In this document: piece after piece, positions 34,223 through 42,547 of the stretch
Numbering within the stretch: the stretch's first letter is position 1
Layout: the number at the start of each line of letters is the position of its first letter
Origin: Oscillospiraceae bacterium
GTDB lineage: Bacteria > Bacillota > Clostridia > Oscillospirales > Oscillospiraceae
Direction of reading: 5' to 3'
NCBI GenBank assembly: GCA_902793285.1
Contig: CADBCV010000014.1
Span: 1-64,000 of the forward strand
Length of the DNA stretch: 64,000 nt
Notes under the pieces: model-generated
What the model saw: the letters and a program-made list of their open reading frames with translations, nothing else
Database searches by the model: none
What the model was told of the DNA's origin: nothing
Position numbers and translations under genes: made by a program

Positions 34223-35165
34223 TATCCAGCGCCTCCCCGGTCTTTGGATCAAAGCGGACGATCCCGTCGTAGTCCTTCAGCATCTCCTCATCCGCAAGGC
34301 GCACCAGATAGCGCCCCGGCAGCGTATCGCTCAGGACAGAGAGGGTCTCAAGACTCATGTCGGCAAGGCAGAGGGTCTTCCCCTCCCTCTCCCTGTCCTG
34401 CCAGGCGAGGGAGAGGAAGACGCCCTCGCGCCCCCGCAGGAGCCACATCATCTGCTGGCCGTCCTCGCTCCAGCCGTCCGGGGTATGGATCTGCAGGGCG
34501 AAGGTCTCGGTCTCGTCCCGCGAAAGCCCCTCCAGCGCCTTGAGCGTATCCGCCTCGAAGCAGAAGCAGCCGCGCCGCTCATAGTCCCGAAGCGCGGCCT
34601 CCGTCTCGTCATAGAGGCCGTCCGGCCAGTAGTCGATGTCGAAGCGCAGGCGCACGGACTCATAAAACCGCTCGAACATAAAATGTTCCTCCAGCTCCTC
34701 GCTGAGTTCGAAGAGCCGCGCGGGCGTCATGGTGACGACGGTGAGAAAGCTCCAGTCGGGCGCTCCGTTCTCGAGCGTGTGCATGGCGATGACCCGGGCC
34801 TCCACGCCCTCCAGCGCGTCGAACAGGCGGGCCATGCGCATAGCCTCCCCCTCGTCCAGCTCGAAGCGGTCGCTGTGGGGGACGAAATCATACGGCTCGT
34901 CCTGCGGGAGGGAGCGGAACAGCTCCAGCTCCTCCGTCCGCGCGTGGAAGCGGCCGAAGCGGGCGTAGAGATCGTCCCAGGTGATCGTGACGGGCTCGGC
35001 GCTCTCCGGTGCCGGGGTCTCCGCCTCGAAGGTGCGGACGTAGGGCGTGGCCTCCGGCGCGTGGGTGGGCCAGGGCATGGGGCTCTCTTTCGCGTCGGCC
35101 CCCGCCCCGGCAAGGAGGAAGGCCGCCAGCATCAGGATAAGGATTCCATGCGTTCTCTTTTTCAT
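34215..35165 (-). CDS. Secreted protein of unknown function, upstream of the ECF sigma gene
   Basis: 316 residues with a signal peptide (MKKRTHGILILMLAAFLLAG). I see no known domain. The mature part is rich in Glu, Asp, Trp and aromatic residues and has no cysteine pattern or repeats. GAAAGGAGAACCCC precedes the ATG. Being first in the operon with a sigma/anti-sigma pair, it could be a signal sensor or a target of the regulon (inference). Confidence 0.6.
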   Translation of the reverse strand: MKKRTHGILILMLAAFLLAGAGADAKESPMPWPTHAPEATPYVRTFEAETPAPESAEPVTITWDDLYARFGRFHARTEELELFRSLPQDEPYDFVPHSDRFELDEGEAMRMARLFDALEGVEARVIAMHTLENGAPDWSFLTVVTMTPARLFELSEELEEHFMFERFYESVRLRFDIDYWPDGLYDETEAALRDYERRGCFCFEADTLKALEGLSRDETETFALQIHTPDGWSEDGQQMMWLLRGREGVFLSLAWQDREREGKTLCLADMSLETLSVLSDTLPGRYLVRLADEEMLKDYDGIVRFDPKTGEALDNA

Positions 35166-35259
35166 GGGGTTCTCCTTTCAAGTGCACTCGTCTATATAAA
35201 CGACGGCGAAGGAGAAAATGTTTCAGCCCGGGGAAAAAATATCTTGCGCCAAGCAAAAA

Positions 35260-35326
35260 CGTAGGGGTCGATCCCCGGATCGACCCGCCATATCACAGCG
35301 GGCCGATGAGGGCATCGGCCCCTACG
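35260..35326. repeat. Palindromic element, family B-like (CGTAGGGG...CCCCTACG)
   Basis: CGTAGGGGTCGATCC at the left pairs in part with GGCCCCTACG at the right. It has inner stems GATCCCCGGATC and GGGCCGATG.. /..CATCGGCCC. It shares its tips with the longer copies at 26727 and 42212. Confidence 0.7.
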
Positions 35327-35347
35327 ACCAAGTATCTATGCAATTTT

Positions 35348-36484
35348 TCACACGTCGCGGATCTCGACGGCGAGGCCGTTGAGCTCCACGCCGGCGTCTG
35401 CGGAGACGAGCAGGTACTTGTGCCCGTCGATGATGCGGGGCTGGATGAGGTAGCTGTACTTGGGGTCCACGCTGATCTTGACCTCGGGCGTCTCGATCTC
35501 CATCTTGCTCGCGCTGGAGATGTTCGCCGGGCGCAGGGGCGTCCCCTCGCCGAGCTCCTCGGCCATGCGGCGGGTGAACGCCTCGGCGTGCTCCGGGCTC
35601 ACGCCGCTGTTTTCAAGGATGTCGCCCATGTCGCCCTCGGAGAGGGTCAGGGGCTCCGGGTCCTTGCTCTCCTTGTGGACCGTCATGCGTTCGGAGAGCT
35701 GCTCGTGCACAGCCTGGATCACATCAAAGCTGCACTCGGCTTCCAGGCTCTGGCTCAGCATCTCGCCAAAGAGCTCCTTCTGCCGCGCGGCAGGGATGGG
35801 GGCCTCAGCCCGGAAGACGGCCTCGACAAAATCCTCGTGCCCCTGGCTTGCGTCCCTGGTGTAGAAGAGGGCGTTGTAGATATTGGCGCTGCGCGCATCG
35901 AAGGCGGGGAAGAGAAAGCCCAGCTCCGGCGCGGAGACGACCTGCCCAATGGCCGCGCTGTGAAAGCGCCGCTCCTCCGGCTCGTACCCGAGCTCGGGCT
36001 TGCCCTCCTTCACGGGGCAGACGCAGCAGACAAAGTATTTGTAGAGCTCGCCCCCCTCGTCGTCCCGGCTCCCGTCCTTGCCGTAGTGGGGCACGTCGTA
36101 CACGTCATAGGCCATGAGGATGAGGTAGTTACGCTCCTCCATGTCGAGCTTTTCGATGATGGCGCGGCAGAACTCCTCCCGCAGGGCGGCGTCCTGGAGC
36201 TCTGTCCTGCGAAGCTGGGAGAGAAGGCGGTACTGCTCCCCCTCCATGACCTCGCGCGTGGCGAAGCTGATGTCCAGAAGGTTCTTCCCCAGCGCGCCGG
36301 AGAGGGTCTTCTTCAAGAGCGTGAGGTATTTTTCCGTCTCGTTCTGGCTGAGCAGGCCGAGAGATTCCTCAAAGCTCGCGATGATCTCCTTGTTCGTGTT
36401 CACATAGCAGCCGTAGATACGCTGGATGTTGTTGTGGTCCGGGCGGAAGCGGCGCCGGATCTCGCCGAGTTCTTTTTGATTCAT
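35348..36484 (-). CDS. DUF4317 family protein
   Basis: 378 residues matching the clostridial DUF4317 family along the whole length: N-terminal I-R-R-R-F-R-P-D-H-N-N-I, then I-Y-G-C-Y-V-N, and L-I-M-A-Y-D-V-Y-D-V-P. No membrane segments. Function unknown, but it is widely conserved in Oscillospirales. It starts within the NUDIX stop (ATGA-type overlap), so it is the last gene of the run ahcY-mgtE-DUF1643-NUDIX-DUF4317. Confidence 0.9.
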   Translation of the reverse strand: MNQKELGEIRRRFRPDHNNIQRIYGCYVNTNKEIIASFEESLGLLSQNETEKYLTLLKKTLSGALGKNLLDISFATREVMEGEQYRLLSQLRRTELQDAALREEFCRAIIEKLDMEERNYLILMAYDVYDVPHYGKDGSRDDEGGELYKYFVCCVCPVKEGKPELGYEPEERRFHSAAIGQVVSAPELGFLFPAFDARSANIYNALFYTRDASQGHEDFVEAVFRAEAPIPAARQKELFGEMLSQSLEAECSFDVIQAVHEQLSERMTVHKESKDPEPLTLSEGDMGDILENSGVSPEHAEAFTRRMAEELGEGTPLRPANISSASKMEIETPEVKISVDPKYSYLIQPRIIDGHKYLLVSADAGVELNGLAVEIRDV

Positions 36485-37047
36485 ACCTTGTTCCTTTTTA
36501 GCTTTTCATTGAGTTTGCGGTAGATGCGCGAGACGAACCAGGGCTCCGAGGATGCCTCCAGCGCCCCGTCCAGGGTAAACCAGCGCACGCCGCTGTTCTC
36601 CTCCTCGCAGGCCGTGAGGGGGTCGCGGTCGTCTGCCTCCAGAAGGTAGGTGACGTTCAGGTGCAGATGGCTCGGCACATAGGCCCCGTGCTTTTCGTGC
36701 CCGTCCACCGTGAGGGATTCGAGGGAGAAAATATCCTCCGACAAAAGCCTCGCAGAGGCAACCCCTGTCTCCTCCCGCACCTCGCGCAGGGCCACCGCCG
36801 CGAGATCCTCCTCCCCGTCGGCGTGGCCGCCGGTCCAGGACCAGGAGTCGTAGATCTTGTGATAGACCATCAGCACCTTATCCCGCGCGGGGTTCACTAC
36901 CCAGGCCGAGGCCGTCATGTGCGCGGTGCGGTTCGTGCGGTAAAAGGCGTCGGGGTTTTTGTCCAGGAAGGCGAGGATCATGTCTTTGTCCGCCGCCTCC
37001 TGCTCGTTATAGGGGCGGTAGTTTCGGATCGCCACGCGAATGTCCAT
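36481..37047 (-). CDS. NUDIX hydrolase
   Basis: 188 residues from ATG 37047, preceded by GAGGAGGAT. The Nudix box G-G-H-A-D-G-E-E-D-L and R-E-V-R-E-E-T-G-V fits GX5EX7REUXEEXGU exactly. It hydrolyses a nucleoside-diphosphate-linked substrate; the specific one is unknown. The N-terminal 45 residues (Y-R-P-Y-N-E-Q-E-A) resemble those of clostridial NUDIX proteins that precede the fold. It overlaps the DUF4317 gene. Confidence 0.9.
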   Translation of the reverse strand: MDIRVAIRNYRPYNEQEAADKDMILAFLDKNPDAFYRTNRTAHMTASAWVVNPARDKVLMVYHKIYDSWSWTGGHADGEEDLAAVALREVREETGVASARLLSEDIFSLESLTVDGHEKHGAYVPSHLHLNVTYLLEADDRDPLTACEEENSGVRWFTLDGALEASSEPWFVSRIYRKLNEKLKRNKV

Positions 37048-37066
37048 GAAAATCCTCCTCTGCCGA

Positions 37067-37098
37067 GATTCTTCGTCGCTGCGCTCCTCAGAATGACA
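37067..37098. repeat. Single arm of palindromic repeat family A
   Basis: GATTCTTCGTCGCTGCGCTC followed by CTCAGAATGACA, the same sequence as the right arm at 48711-48735. The mate arm is missing. The stop codon of the DUF1643 gene (37088-37090) lies inside it. Confidence 0.75.
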
Positions 37099-37711
37099 GG
37101 GTATCGAGATAGGCGCGCACATCAAAGGGGCGCACCTGCTCATCCTTTCTGAGATAGAGCGGGTGGTGGGGGTGGCCTTTGTTGGAGCATTTGCCCGCGC
37201 AGAGCCACTCAGCGCCGTAGTCCTCGCCGATCTGCACCATCTCCCGCACGCAGGCGGGGAGATAGGGCCGCTTTTCGATGATGGTGCCCCAGGCCGCCCA
37301 AACGCTGGGGCGCACCCCCGCGCCCACATTCCCGAGAATGTAGCGGAAGGCGTCCATGTTCGCGCGGTGCAGGTCCGCGTTCAGCGCCCGGTCCATATCG
37401 TCCGGCCGGGTGGCGCGCTGGGCATAGACGTTGAACATCAGAAAGCTGTCAAAGCCGTTGCCCGCCGCGATGCGCTGCACGGATTTGAGCGTGGGGTCCA
37501 GATTGTCCGGCTCCGCGGTGGAGGGGTTGATGCCGATGCAGATGAGGGGGTTTTTCCCCCGCGTGCCGAGTATGTAACGGTATTCGGTATAAAAGTCCGG
37601 CACATAGAGCCAGCGGGTCCTGTCATACTGATCCCCCCGCCCGGAGAGCGAGAGGGCGGTATCAAAATCCAAAAGCTCCACAGTCTGGCTCGCGCCGCTT
37701 GGAATGTGCAT
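37088..37711 (-). CDS. DUF1643 family protein
   Basis: 207 residues with the DUF1643 motifs C-I-G-I-N-P-S-T-A, N-V-Y-A-Q-R-A-T and W-A-A-W-G. It also has a late C-S-N-K-G-H-P-H-H-P-L-Y region. Function unknown. GGAGAAACC precedes the ATG. The last residues (D-T-L-S-F) and TGA are encoded by the palindromic repeat arm, so the natural C-terminus may have been replaced. Confidence 0.85.
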   Translation of the reverse strand: MHIPSGASQTVELLDFDTALSLSGRGDQYDRTRWLYVPDFYTEYRYILGTRGKNPLICIGINPSTAEPDNLDPTLKSVQRIAAGNGFDSFLMFNVYAQRATRPDDMDRALNADLHRANMDAFRYILGNVGAGVRPSVWAAWGTIIEKRPYLPACVREMVQIGEDYGAEWLCAGKCSNKGHPHHPLYLRKDEQVRPFDVRAYLDTLSF

Positions 37712-37720
37712 GGTTTCTCC

Positions 37721-39145
37721 TTATATATGCAAAATCAGCTTTGCGACGTAGATATAGATGAGCAGGGACACGGCGTCCGTCACGGTGGAGATGAGGGGGT
37801 TTGCCATGACCGCGGGGTCCACCCCCAGCTTCTCGGCGAGGATGGGCAGCATCGCGCCGACGCTCTTGGCAAAGAGGACGATGAAGAGGATGGAGGTACT
37901 CACCGTCGCGGCCACTGAAACCGTGACCGCGTCGTTGTGCAGGAGCATCCCGTCCAGCAGCAGCATCTTCACAAAGTTCACCGCCGCGAGGGCGACGCCG
38001 CAGAGGAAGGCGACCCGCAGCTCGCGCCACGCCACGCTCAGGGCGTCGCGCGGCTCGATATCGCCGAGGGAGAGGGCGCGGATGACGGCTGTGGAGGCCT
38101 GCGCGCCGGAGTTGCCGCCCGTGCCCATGAGCATGGGGATAAAGGCCACAAGCCCCGCCTGCACCGCGAGCATATCCTCAAAGGAGGTGAGGATCATGCT
38201 CGTAAACGTCGCCGAGAGCATGAGGAACATGAGCCAGGGGATGCGGTTTTTCCAGATCTCCACGATGCCCGTGCGGGAATAGGGCTTGTCCGAGGGGAGC
38301 ATACCGGCGAGCTTTTCGATATCCTCGGTGGCCTCCTGCTCCATGACATCCATGACGTCATCCACGGTGACGATGCCCACAAGCCGCCCCTCCGTGTCCA
38401 CCACGGGCAGGGCCATCAGGTCGTAGTCGGAGAACTTTTCGGACACGCTCTCCTGGTCCTCGGTGGTGGAGGCGAAGACCACGTTTGTCATCATGAGATC
38501 CTCAATGACGGTGTCGTCGTCCGCGAGCAGCAGATCCTTCACCGTCACGATCCCCTCAAGTCTGCGGTCCGCCGCGATGACAAAGCAGACATAGATGGTC
38601 TCCCTGTCCTCCCCGATGCGGCGGATGCGGGCGATGGATTCCTTGACGTTCATGTATTTTTTAAGGTCCACGAACTCTGCCGTCATGATGCTGCCGGCGG
38701 AGTTTTCGGGATAGCGCAGGTACTGGTTGATGAGGTTTCTCGTCTGCGGGGTGGCGGCGCGCATGACGCGGCGCACCACGTTTGCGGGCAACTCCTCCAC
38801 AATGTCGACCGCGTCGTCCACGTAGAGCTCCTCCACGATCCCGGCAAGCTCCGAGTCTGTGATGGCGTTGATAATGCGCTCCTGCTCGGGCGCTTCAAAA
38901 TTGGCAAAGACGTCCGCCGCCGTCTCCTTGGAGAGAAGGCGGAAGACCATGGGCATCCGGTTGTCGTCGATCTCGGAGAGAAATTCCGCCACGTCGAACT
39001 CGTTGAGCTCCTCCATGCGGCGCTGGAGCTCCTTCATGTCATGGCGGTCCAAAAGCTCCTCGAGCTGATCGGTCTGCTTCTCCACAAGGGTCTCGTAATC
39101 CAGGCCCTCTTCCTCCTCGGGCCTGTCCTTTTCGAGCTCCTCCAT
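37721..39145 (-). CDS. mgtE: Magnesium transporter MgtE
   Basis: 474 residues. The N-terminal MgtE_N superhelical domain (about 30-140) is followed by two CBS domains (about 145-265, Mg-sensing) and five C-terminal membrane helices. The pore motif is P-M-L-M-G-T-G-G-N-S-G-A-Q-A-S-T. All features of the Mg2+-gated channel are present. GGGAGGTGAG lies before ATG 39145. I see no M-box leader; it follows ahcY after 30 bases and is probably co-transcribed. Confidence 0.95.
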   Translation of the reverse strand: MEELEKDRPEEEEGLDYETLVEKQTDQLEELLDRHDMKELQRRMEELNEFDVAEFLSEIDDNRMPMVFRLLSKETAADVFANFEAPEQERIINAITDSELAGIVEELYVDDAVDIVEELPANVVRRVMRAATPQTRNLINQYLRYPENSAGSIMTAEFVDLKKYMNVKESIARIRRIGEDRETIYVCFVIAADRRLEGIVTVKDLLLADDDTVIEDLMMTNVVFASTTEDQESVSEKFSDYDLMALPVVDTEGRLVGIVTVDDVMDVMEQEATEDIEKLAGMLPSDKPYSRTGIVEIWKNRIPWLMFLMLSATFTSMILTSFEDMLAVQAGLVAFIPMLMGTGGNSGAQASTAVIRALSLGDIEPRDALSVAWRELRVAFLCGVALAAVNFVKMLLLDGMLLHNDAVTVSVAATVSTSILFIVLFAKSVGAMLPILAEKLGVDPAVMANPLISTVTDAVSLLIYIYVAKLILHI

Positions 39146-39175
39146 CTGCTCACCTCCCGCTTATTGCGTATATGG

Positions 39176-40411
39176 TCAAAGTCCCAGGTATGCGCTCTGT
39201 TCGTCGGTAAGTCTGTCGATCTCCACGCCCATGGCCCGGAGCTTCACTTCGGCTACCTCCCGGTCGATCTCCCGCGGCACGGGAATGACGCCGGACCTGA
39301 GCCCGTCCCGGTGCTCCGCCAGCCACTTTGCCGACATGGCCTGCACCGCAAAGCTCATATCCATGATCTCCGCCGGGTGCCCGTCCCCCGCCGCAAGATT
39401 TACAAGCCGCCCCTCCGCGATGACGAAGAGGGTCTTGCCGTTCGGCAGGACGTAGCCCTGAATATTGTGGCGCGCGTCGTATTTCTGCACGGCGATGCGC
39501 TCGAGCCCCGCCATGTCCACCTCCACATCGAAGTGGCCGGCATTTGTGAGGATGGCGCCGTCCTTCATGGTCTCAAAATGCTCCGCCGTGATGATGCCGC
39601 TGCAGCCCGTGACGGTGATGAAGAGGTCACCGATCTTCGCCGCCTCGCGCATGGGCATGACCTCAAAGCCGTCCATCACGGCCTCGAGCGCGCGCACGGG
39701 GTCCGTCTCCGTGACGATCACCTTCGCGCCGAGACCCTTGGCCCGCATACTCACACCCTTGCCGCACCAGCCGTAGCCGGAGACGACCACGCGCTTGCCC
39801 GCGACGATGAGATTCGTGGTGCGCATGATCCCGTCCCACACGGACTGGCCGGTGCCGTAGCGGTTATCGAACATGTGCTTGCAGTCGGCCTCGTTGACCA
39901 TGACCATGGGGAACAGGAGCTCCCCCGCCCGGTCCATGGCGCGCAGGCGGTGGATGCCGGTGGTGGTCTCCTCGCAGCCGCCGATGACGCCGGGGATGAG
40001 CTCCCGGTACTTTGTGTGCATGAGGTGGACAAGATCGCCGCCGTCGTCGATGATGATGTTGGGGCCGGGCTCGAGCACGCGGCAGAGGCAGTCCTCATAC
40101 TCGGCCATCGTGCAGCCGTGAAAGGCAAAGACCTCGATCCCGCCCGCGGCCACGGCCGCCGCCACATCGTCCTGCGTGGAGAGGGGGTTGCAGCCCGTCA
40201 CAAACATCTCGGCCCCGCCCTTTTCCAGCACGCGGCAGAGGTAGGCGGTCTTCGCCTCCATGTGTACCGCGAGGGCGATTTTGAGCCCCGCGAAGGGCTT
40301 TTCCCGCTCAAACTGCTGCTCCAGAAGGCGCAGGGCGGGCATGTTGCGCGCCGCCCAGTTTATCTTCATCTCCCCCGCCGGGGCGAGGGACAGGTCACGA
40401 ATCCGGCTCAT
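39176..40411 (-). CDS. ahcY: Adenosylhomocysteinase
   Basis: 411 residues from ATG 40411 (GGGAGGAGCC upstream). It splits S-adenosylhomocysteine to adenosine and homocysteine using tightly bound NAD. Visible motifs: C-N-P-L-S-T-Q-D-D, D-D-G-G-D-L-V, N-E-A-D-C-K-H-M-F-D-N-R-Y-G-T and the NAD loop G-Y-G-W-C-G-K-G. It is the short form lacking the ~40-residue insert. First gene of a run that includes mgtE. Confidence 0.95.
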   Translation of the reverse strand: MSRIRDLSLAPAGEMKINWAARNMPALRLLEQQFEREKPFAGLKIALAVHMEAKTAYLCRVLEKGGAEMFVTGCNPLSTQDDVAAAVAAGGIEVFAFHGCTMAEYEDCLCRVLEPGPNIIIDDGGDLVHLMHTKYRELIPGVIGGCEETTTGIHRLRAMDRAGELLFPMVMVNEADCKHMFDNRYGTGQSVWDGIMRTTNLIVAGKRVVVSGYGWCGKGVSMRAKGLGAKVIVTETDPVRALEAVMDGFEVMPMREAAKIGDLFITVTGCSGIITAEHFETMKDGAILTNAGHFDVEVDMAGLERIAVQKYDARHNIQGYVLPNGKTLFVIAEGRLVNLAAGDGHPAEIMDMSFAVQAMSAKWLAEHRDGLRSGVIPVPREIDREVAEVKLRAMGVEIDRLTDEQSAYLGL

Positions 40412-40450
40412 AGGCTCCTCCCGTTTCTCTATCAAAAATTTGAGTATGTT

Positions 40451-40479
40451 ATTTTACCATACGCACCCGCCGATTACAA
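40451..40479 (-). promoter_or_regulatory. Promoter of ahcY
   Basis: Minus-strand TTGTAA (40479-40474), 17-base spacer, TAAAAT (40456-40451), 40 bases before the ATG. No SAH-riboswitch-like structure is visible in the short leader. Confidence 0.6.
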
Positions 40480-40486
40480 GGAAAAC

Positions 40487-40521
40487 AAAACCGCCGCGCC
40501 CTGTACGGGCGAAGCGGTTTT
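40487..40521 (-). terminator. Terminator of the DUF4160/DUF2442 pair
   Basis: AAAACCGC and GCGGTTTT with inner GCGCC/GGGCG form a stem, followed on the minus strand by TTTTGTTTT. It overlaps the DUF2442 stop codon. Confidence 0.8.
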
Positions 40522-40765
40522 ATATTGTACGGCTCATTTCATAGAGCTCATGCGGGGCGATATCCTGCCCGTCCCGCCATTCGATCCCGACCCCGCCGGG
40601 AAGAAGCCGGACAGAGCGGAAATAGGCATCGTCCTTCAGTTCTCCGTACCATGCGCCTTCGGCATAGGGTGCCACGTCAAAAAGCCTGACCTCCCCCGTC
40701 TCGTAATGAAGCCGAAGAACCATGGACGGCATGGGTTCCACCTTTGTCAGCCTCGGTTGCAGCAT
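40520..40765 (-). CDS. DUF2442 family protein
   Basis: 81 residues from ATG 40765, with GAGGAGGGAAACT upstream. It has the small DUF2442 fold (L-H-Y-E-T-G-E-V-R-L-F-D-V, then W-R-D-G-Q-D-I-A-P-H-E-L-Y). DUF2442 genes commonly pair with DUF4160, a predicted type II toxin-antitoxin-like module. Which partner does what is not established. It follows the DUF4160 gene closely. Confidence 0.9.
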   Translation of the reverse strand: MLQPRLTKVEPMPSMVLRLHYETGEVRLFDVAPYAEGAWYGELKDDAYFRSVRLLPGGVGIEWRDGQDIAPHELYEMSRTI

Positions 40766-40776
40766 AGTTTCCCTCC

Positions 40777-41043
40777 TCAACGCAGCGGATCAATGCGGAA
40801 AAACTGTTCGCCATTGGACAGCAGCTTCCAGTTGGCCTCTAAATCCTCTTGATGGATCTCCATCCAAGCCTCGAGCAGCTTACGCTTTCCCTTTGGGATT
40901 TCGCCTTCCAGCACGGTGCCATCCAGGGCAATCACGATCTCATCCCCGGCATACTCTGCATGAATATGGGGAAGATTATGCCGTCCGCCGATCTCTTTGT
41001 ACATACGGACGATGATGCCGTAAAACGTGCTCAACACCGGCAT
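40777..41043 (-). CDS. DUF4160 family protein
   Basis: 88 residues from ATG 41043, six bases after GAGGTG. The DUF4160 motif H-N-L-P-H-I-H-A-E-Y is intact, as are the lysine-rich middle and the L-E-A-W pattern. It is the first gene of the DUF4160-DUF2442 pair. Likely a mobile two-gene module in a gap between core genes. Confidence 0.9.
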   Translation of the reverse strand: MPVLSTFYGIIVRMYKEIGGRHNLPHIHAEYAGDEIVIALDGTVLEGEIPKGKRKLLEAWMEIHQEDLEANWKLLSNGEQFFRIDPLR

Positions 41044-41151
41044 TGTCATCACCTCTTTTTTATTATAGCAGATAACGGCTTTCCGGTCAATTCCCGCTTC
41101 AATGCCGCGCCCGCGCTTGCATTTTCAGAGCCTGCGTGTTAGAATGCTTTT

Positions 41152-41256
41152 GCGGCACAAACGAATGAATGGGCTTTCAGAGAATGTGTTTTTGTTTTGG
41201 CAAAAACGCACTCTCCACTTTGGCATTCTCTGAGTTTGTCCATTGTTTGTGTCGCA
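41152..41256. repeat. Long imperfect inverted repeat upstream of the zinc-ribbon lipoprotein
   Basis: GCGGCACAAACGAATG...TCAGAGAATG (41152-41187) is an imperfect mirror of CATTCTCTGAG...CAATGGTTTGTGTCGC-like sequence at 41223-41256, leaving a loop of about 35 bases. A second hairpin, GTGCGCGGC-TTCG-GCTGCGCAC then TTTT (near 41280-41305), follows. No gene is present in 41044-41343. Confidence 0.6.
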
Positions 41257-41343
41257 GCAAACGGAGCTATGCGTTTTTCGTGCGCGGCTTCGGCTGCGCA
41301 CTTTTCATGTCTGCTTGCAGCTCATATTACGGAGGATTTAGCC

Positions 41344-42204
41344 ATGAGAAAGAGAAGCATCTGCATCCTGCTCACTATGCTGTTGATATTCGCCCTTGCT
41401 GGCTGCACGGGCGGCAGGGCCGCCCCCACGCCGGAGCCCGCGCCCACCCAGACCGCAGCGCCGACACCCGTACCGACGCCGGAGCCCACACCCGAACCCA
41501 CACCGTCGCCGGAGCCCACGCCCACGCCCACACCCGCGCCGACGCCGGAACCCACGCCGGAGCCCACACCCGAACCGGAGCCCGCGGCCCCGGCCCCGGT
41601 GATCTATAAAAACCCGACCGAAGAGACGCGCTACGCCGGCGCGACCGCCGTCTTTATTGCGGATGCCGACCCCTATACCAACGTCGGCTGGCGCGCGATC
41701 ACACCGGACGGGCAGAACGTCAGCATGGATACCTTCCAGAGTTACTTCCCCTCGTGCCGCATCCCGAATGTTTTCAGCAACGAGCTCACGCTGGTCAACC
41801 TCTCTCCGGACATGAACGGCTGGTGCTTCTTCTGTGTCTTCGGAAACGAAGGGACGCTTGTGAGCTCCGAGTGCGCCGCGCTCAATGTCCTCGGCCAGGG
41901 CGGGAGCGGGAATACCCAGGACGGTTCCGGCTCGCAGGAGAGCGGCAGCTGGTGGCGCCACGTCACAAGGGGCTGCCCGTACTGCGGCGAGAGCTTTGAC
42001 TACGAGCTGAACGTCTGCCCCCACTGCGGCGCGGACGTTCCCGTGCCCGCCTTTGACGAGAGCGAGCGCACGTACGGCACCAACGATCTCCGGGACCCGG
42101 AGGTGCGCGCGCGCCTTGAGGAGAAGCTGAACACCTGCCACCAGTGCGGCACCCCGCTCAACGGCAGCCGCATCTGCCCGAACTGCCGCGTCATGAACCG
42201 ATAA
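41344..42204 (+). CDS. Lipoprotein with Pro-rich stalk and two C-terminal zinc ribbons
   Basis: 286 residues from ATG 41344 (GGAGG upstream). Signal peptide with lipobox L-A-G-C (Cys about residue 21). A stalk of T-P-E-P / T-P-T-P repeats spans about residues 28-78. A domain of about 90 residues follows (A-T-A-V-F-I-A-D-A). The C-terminus has two zinc-ribbon-type C-x-x-C pairs: C-P-Y-C-G..C-P-H-C-G and C-H-Q-C-G..C-P-N-C. Zinc ribbons are normally cytoplasmic, so finding them on a surface-anchored protein is odd. Function unknown. Confidence 0.75.
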   Translation: MRKRSICILLTMLLIFALAGCTGGRAAPTPEPAPTQTAAPTPVPTPEPTPEPTPSPEPTPTPTPAPTPEPTPEPTPEPEPAAPAPVIYKNPTEETRYAGATAVFIADADPYTNVGWRAITPDGQNVSMDTFQSYFPSCRIPNVFSNELTLVNLSPDMNGWCFFCVFGNEGTLVSSECAALNVLGQGGSGNTQDGSGSQESGSWWRHVTRGCPYCGESFDYELNVCPHCGADVPVPAFDESERTYGTNDLRDPEVRARLEEKLNTCHQCGTPLNGSRICPNCRVMNR

Positions 42205-42211
42205 GTTTAGC

Positions 42212-42394
42212 CCGTAGGGGCGGGCGTCCCGACCGCCCGGCGAAGAAAGCGTAAAAAAAGAATCAGCCTTCGGCGAATTCGTACCATGGTGTGTACCTTT
42301 TCGCCGAGGGCTGTCTTGTTTTTTCAGACTGTACCGCACGGGGCGTCCGGGAGGCCGCCCCCTACGATGTCAATGGACTATTCTCACAGCCCCC
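42212..42394. repeat. Composite palindromic element, family B copy 2
   Basis: About 183 bp and nearly identical in order and sequence to 26727-26908, including the AGCCTTCGGCGAATTCGTAC segment and the CCGCCCCCTACG end. It starts eight bases after the lipoprotein stop. Confidence 0.85.
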
Positions 42395-42547
42395 CTTTAT
42401 TTGTTTTCCTGTACGATATGTGACACGCGCGCCGCGGCCCCCTTATCTCCCAAAAAGATCATGGAATCAACAGCGCGTTGTGCGCCCCTTCGCCATGTTA
42501 CATAACTATAATGATCGTATCTTATGTAAACTCTGGAGGGCCGTTTT

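Noticed and set aside
40412..40519. SAH or SAM riboswitch before ahcY
   Set aside because: The leader is only about 35 bases after the predicted start site and shows no matching stems.
37937..40852. 971-residue plus-strand open frame, His/Val/Arg-rich
   Set aside because: It is the antisense of mgtE and ahcY in GC-rich DNA. Its low-complexity His-Asp-Val composition is typical of reverse-strand artefacts.
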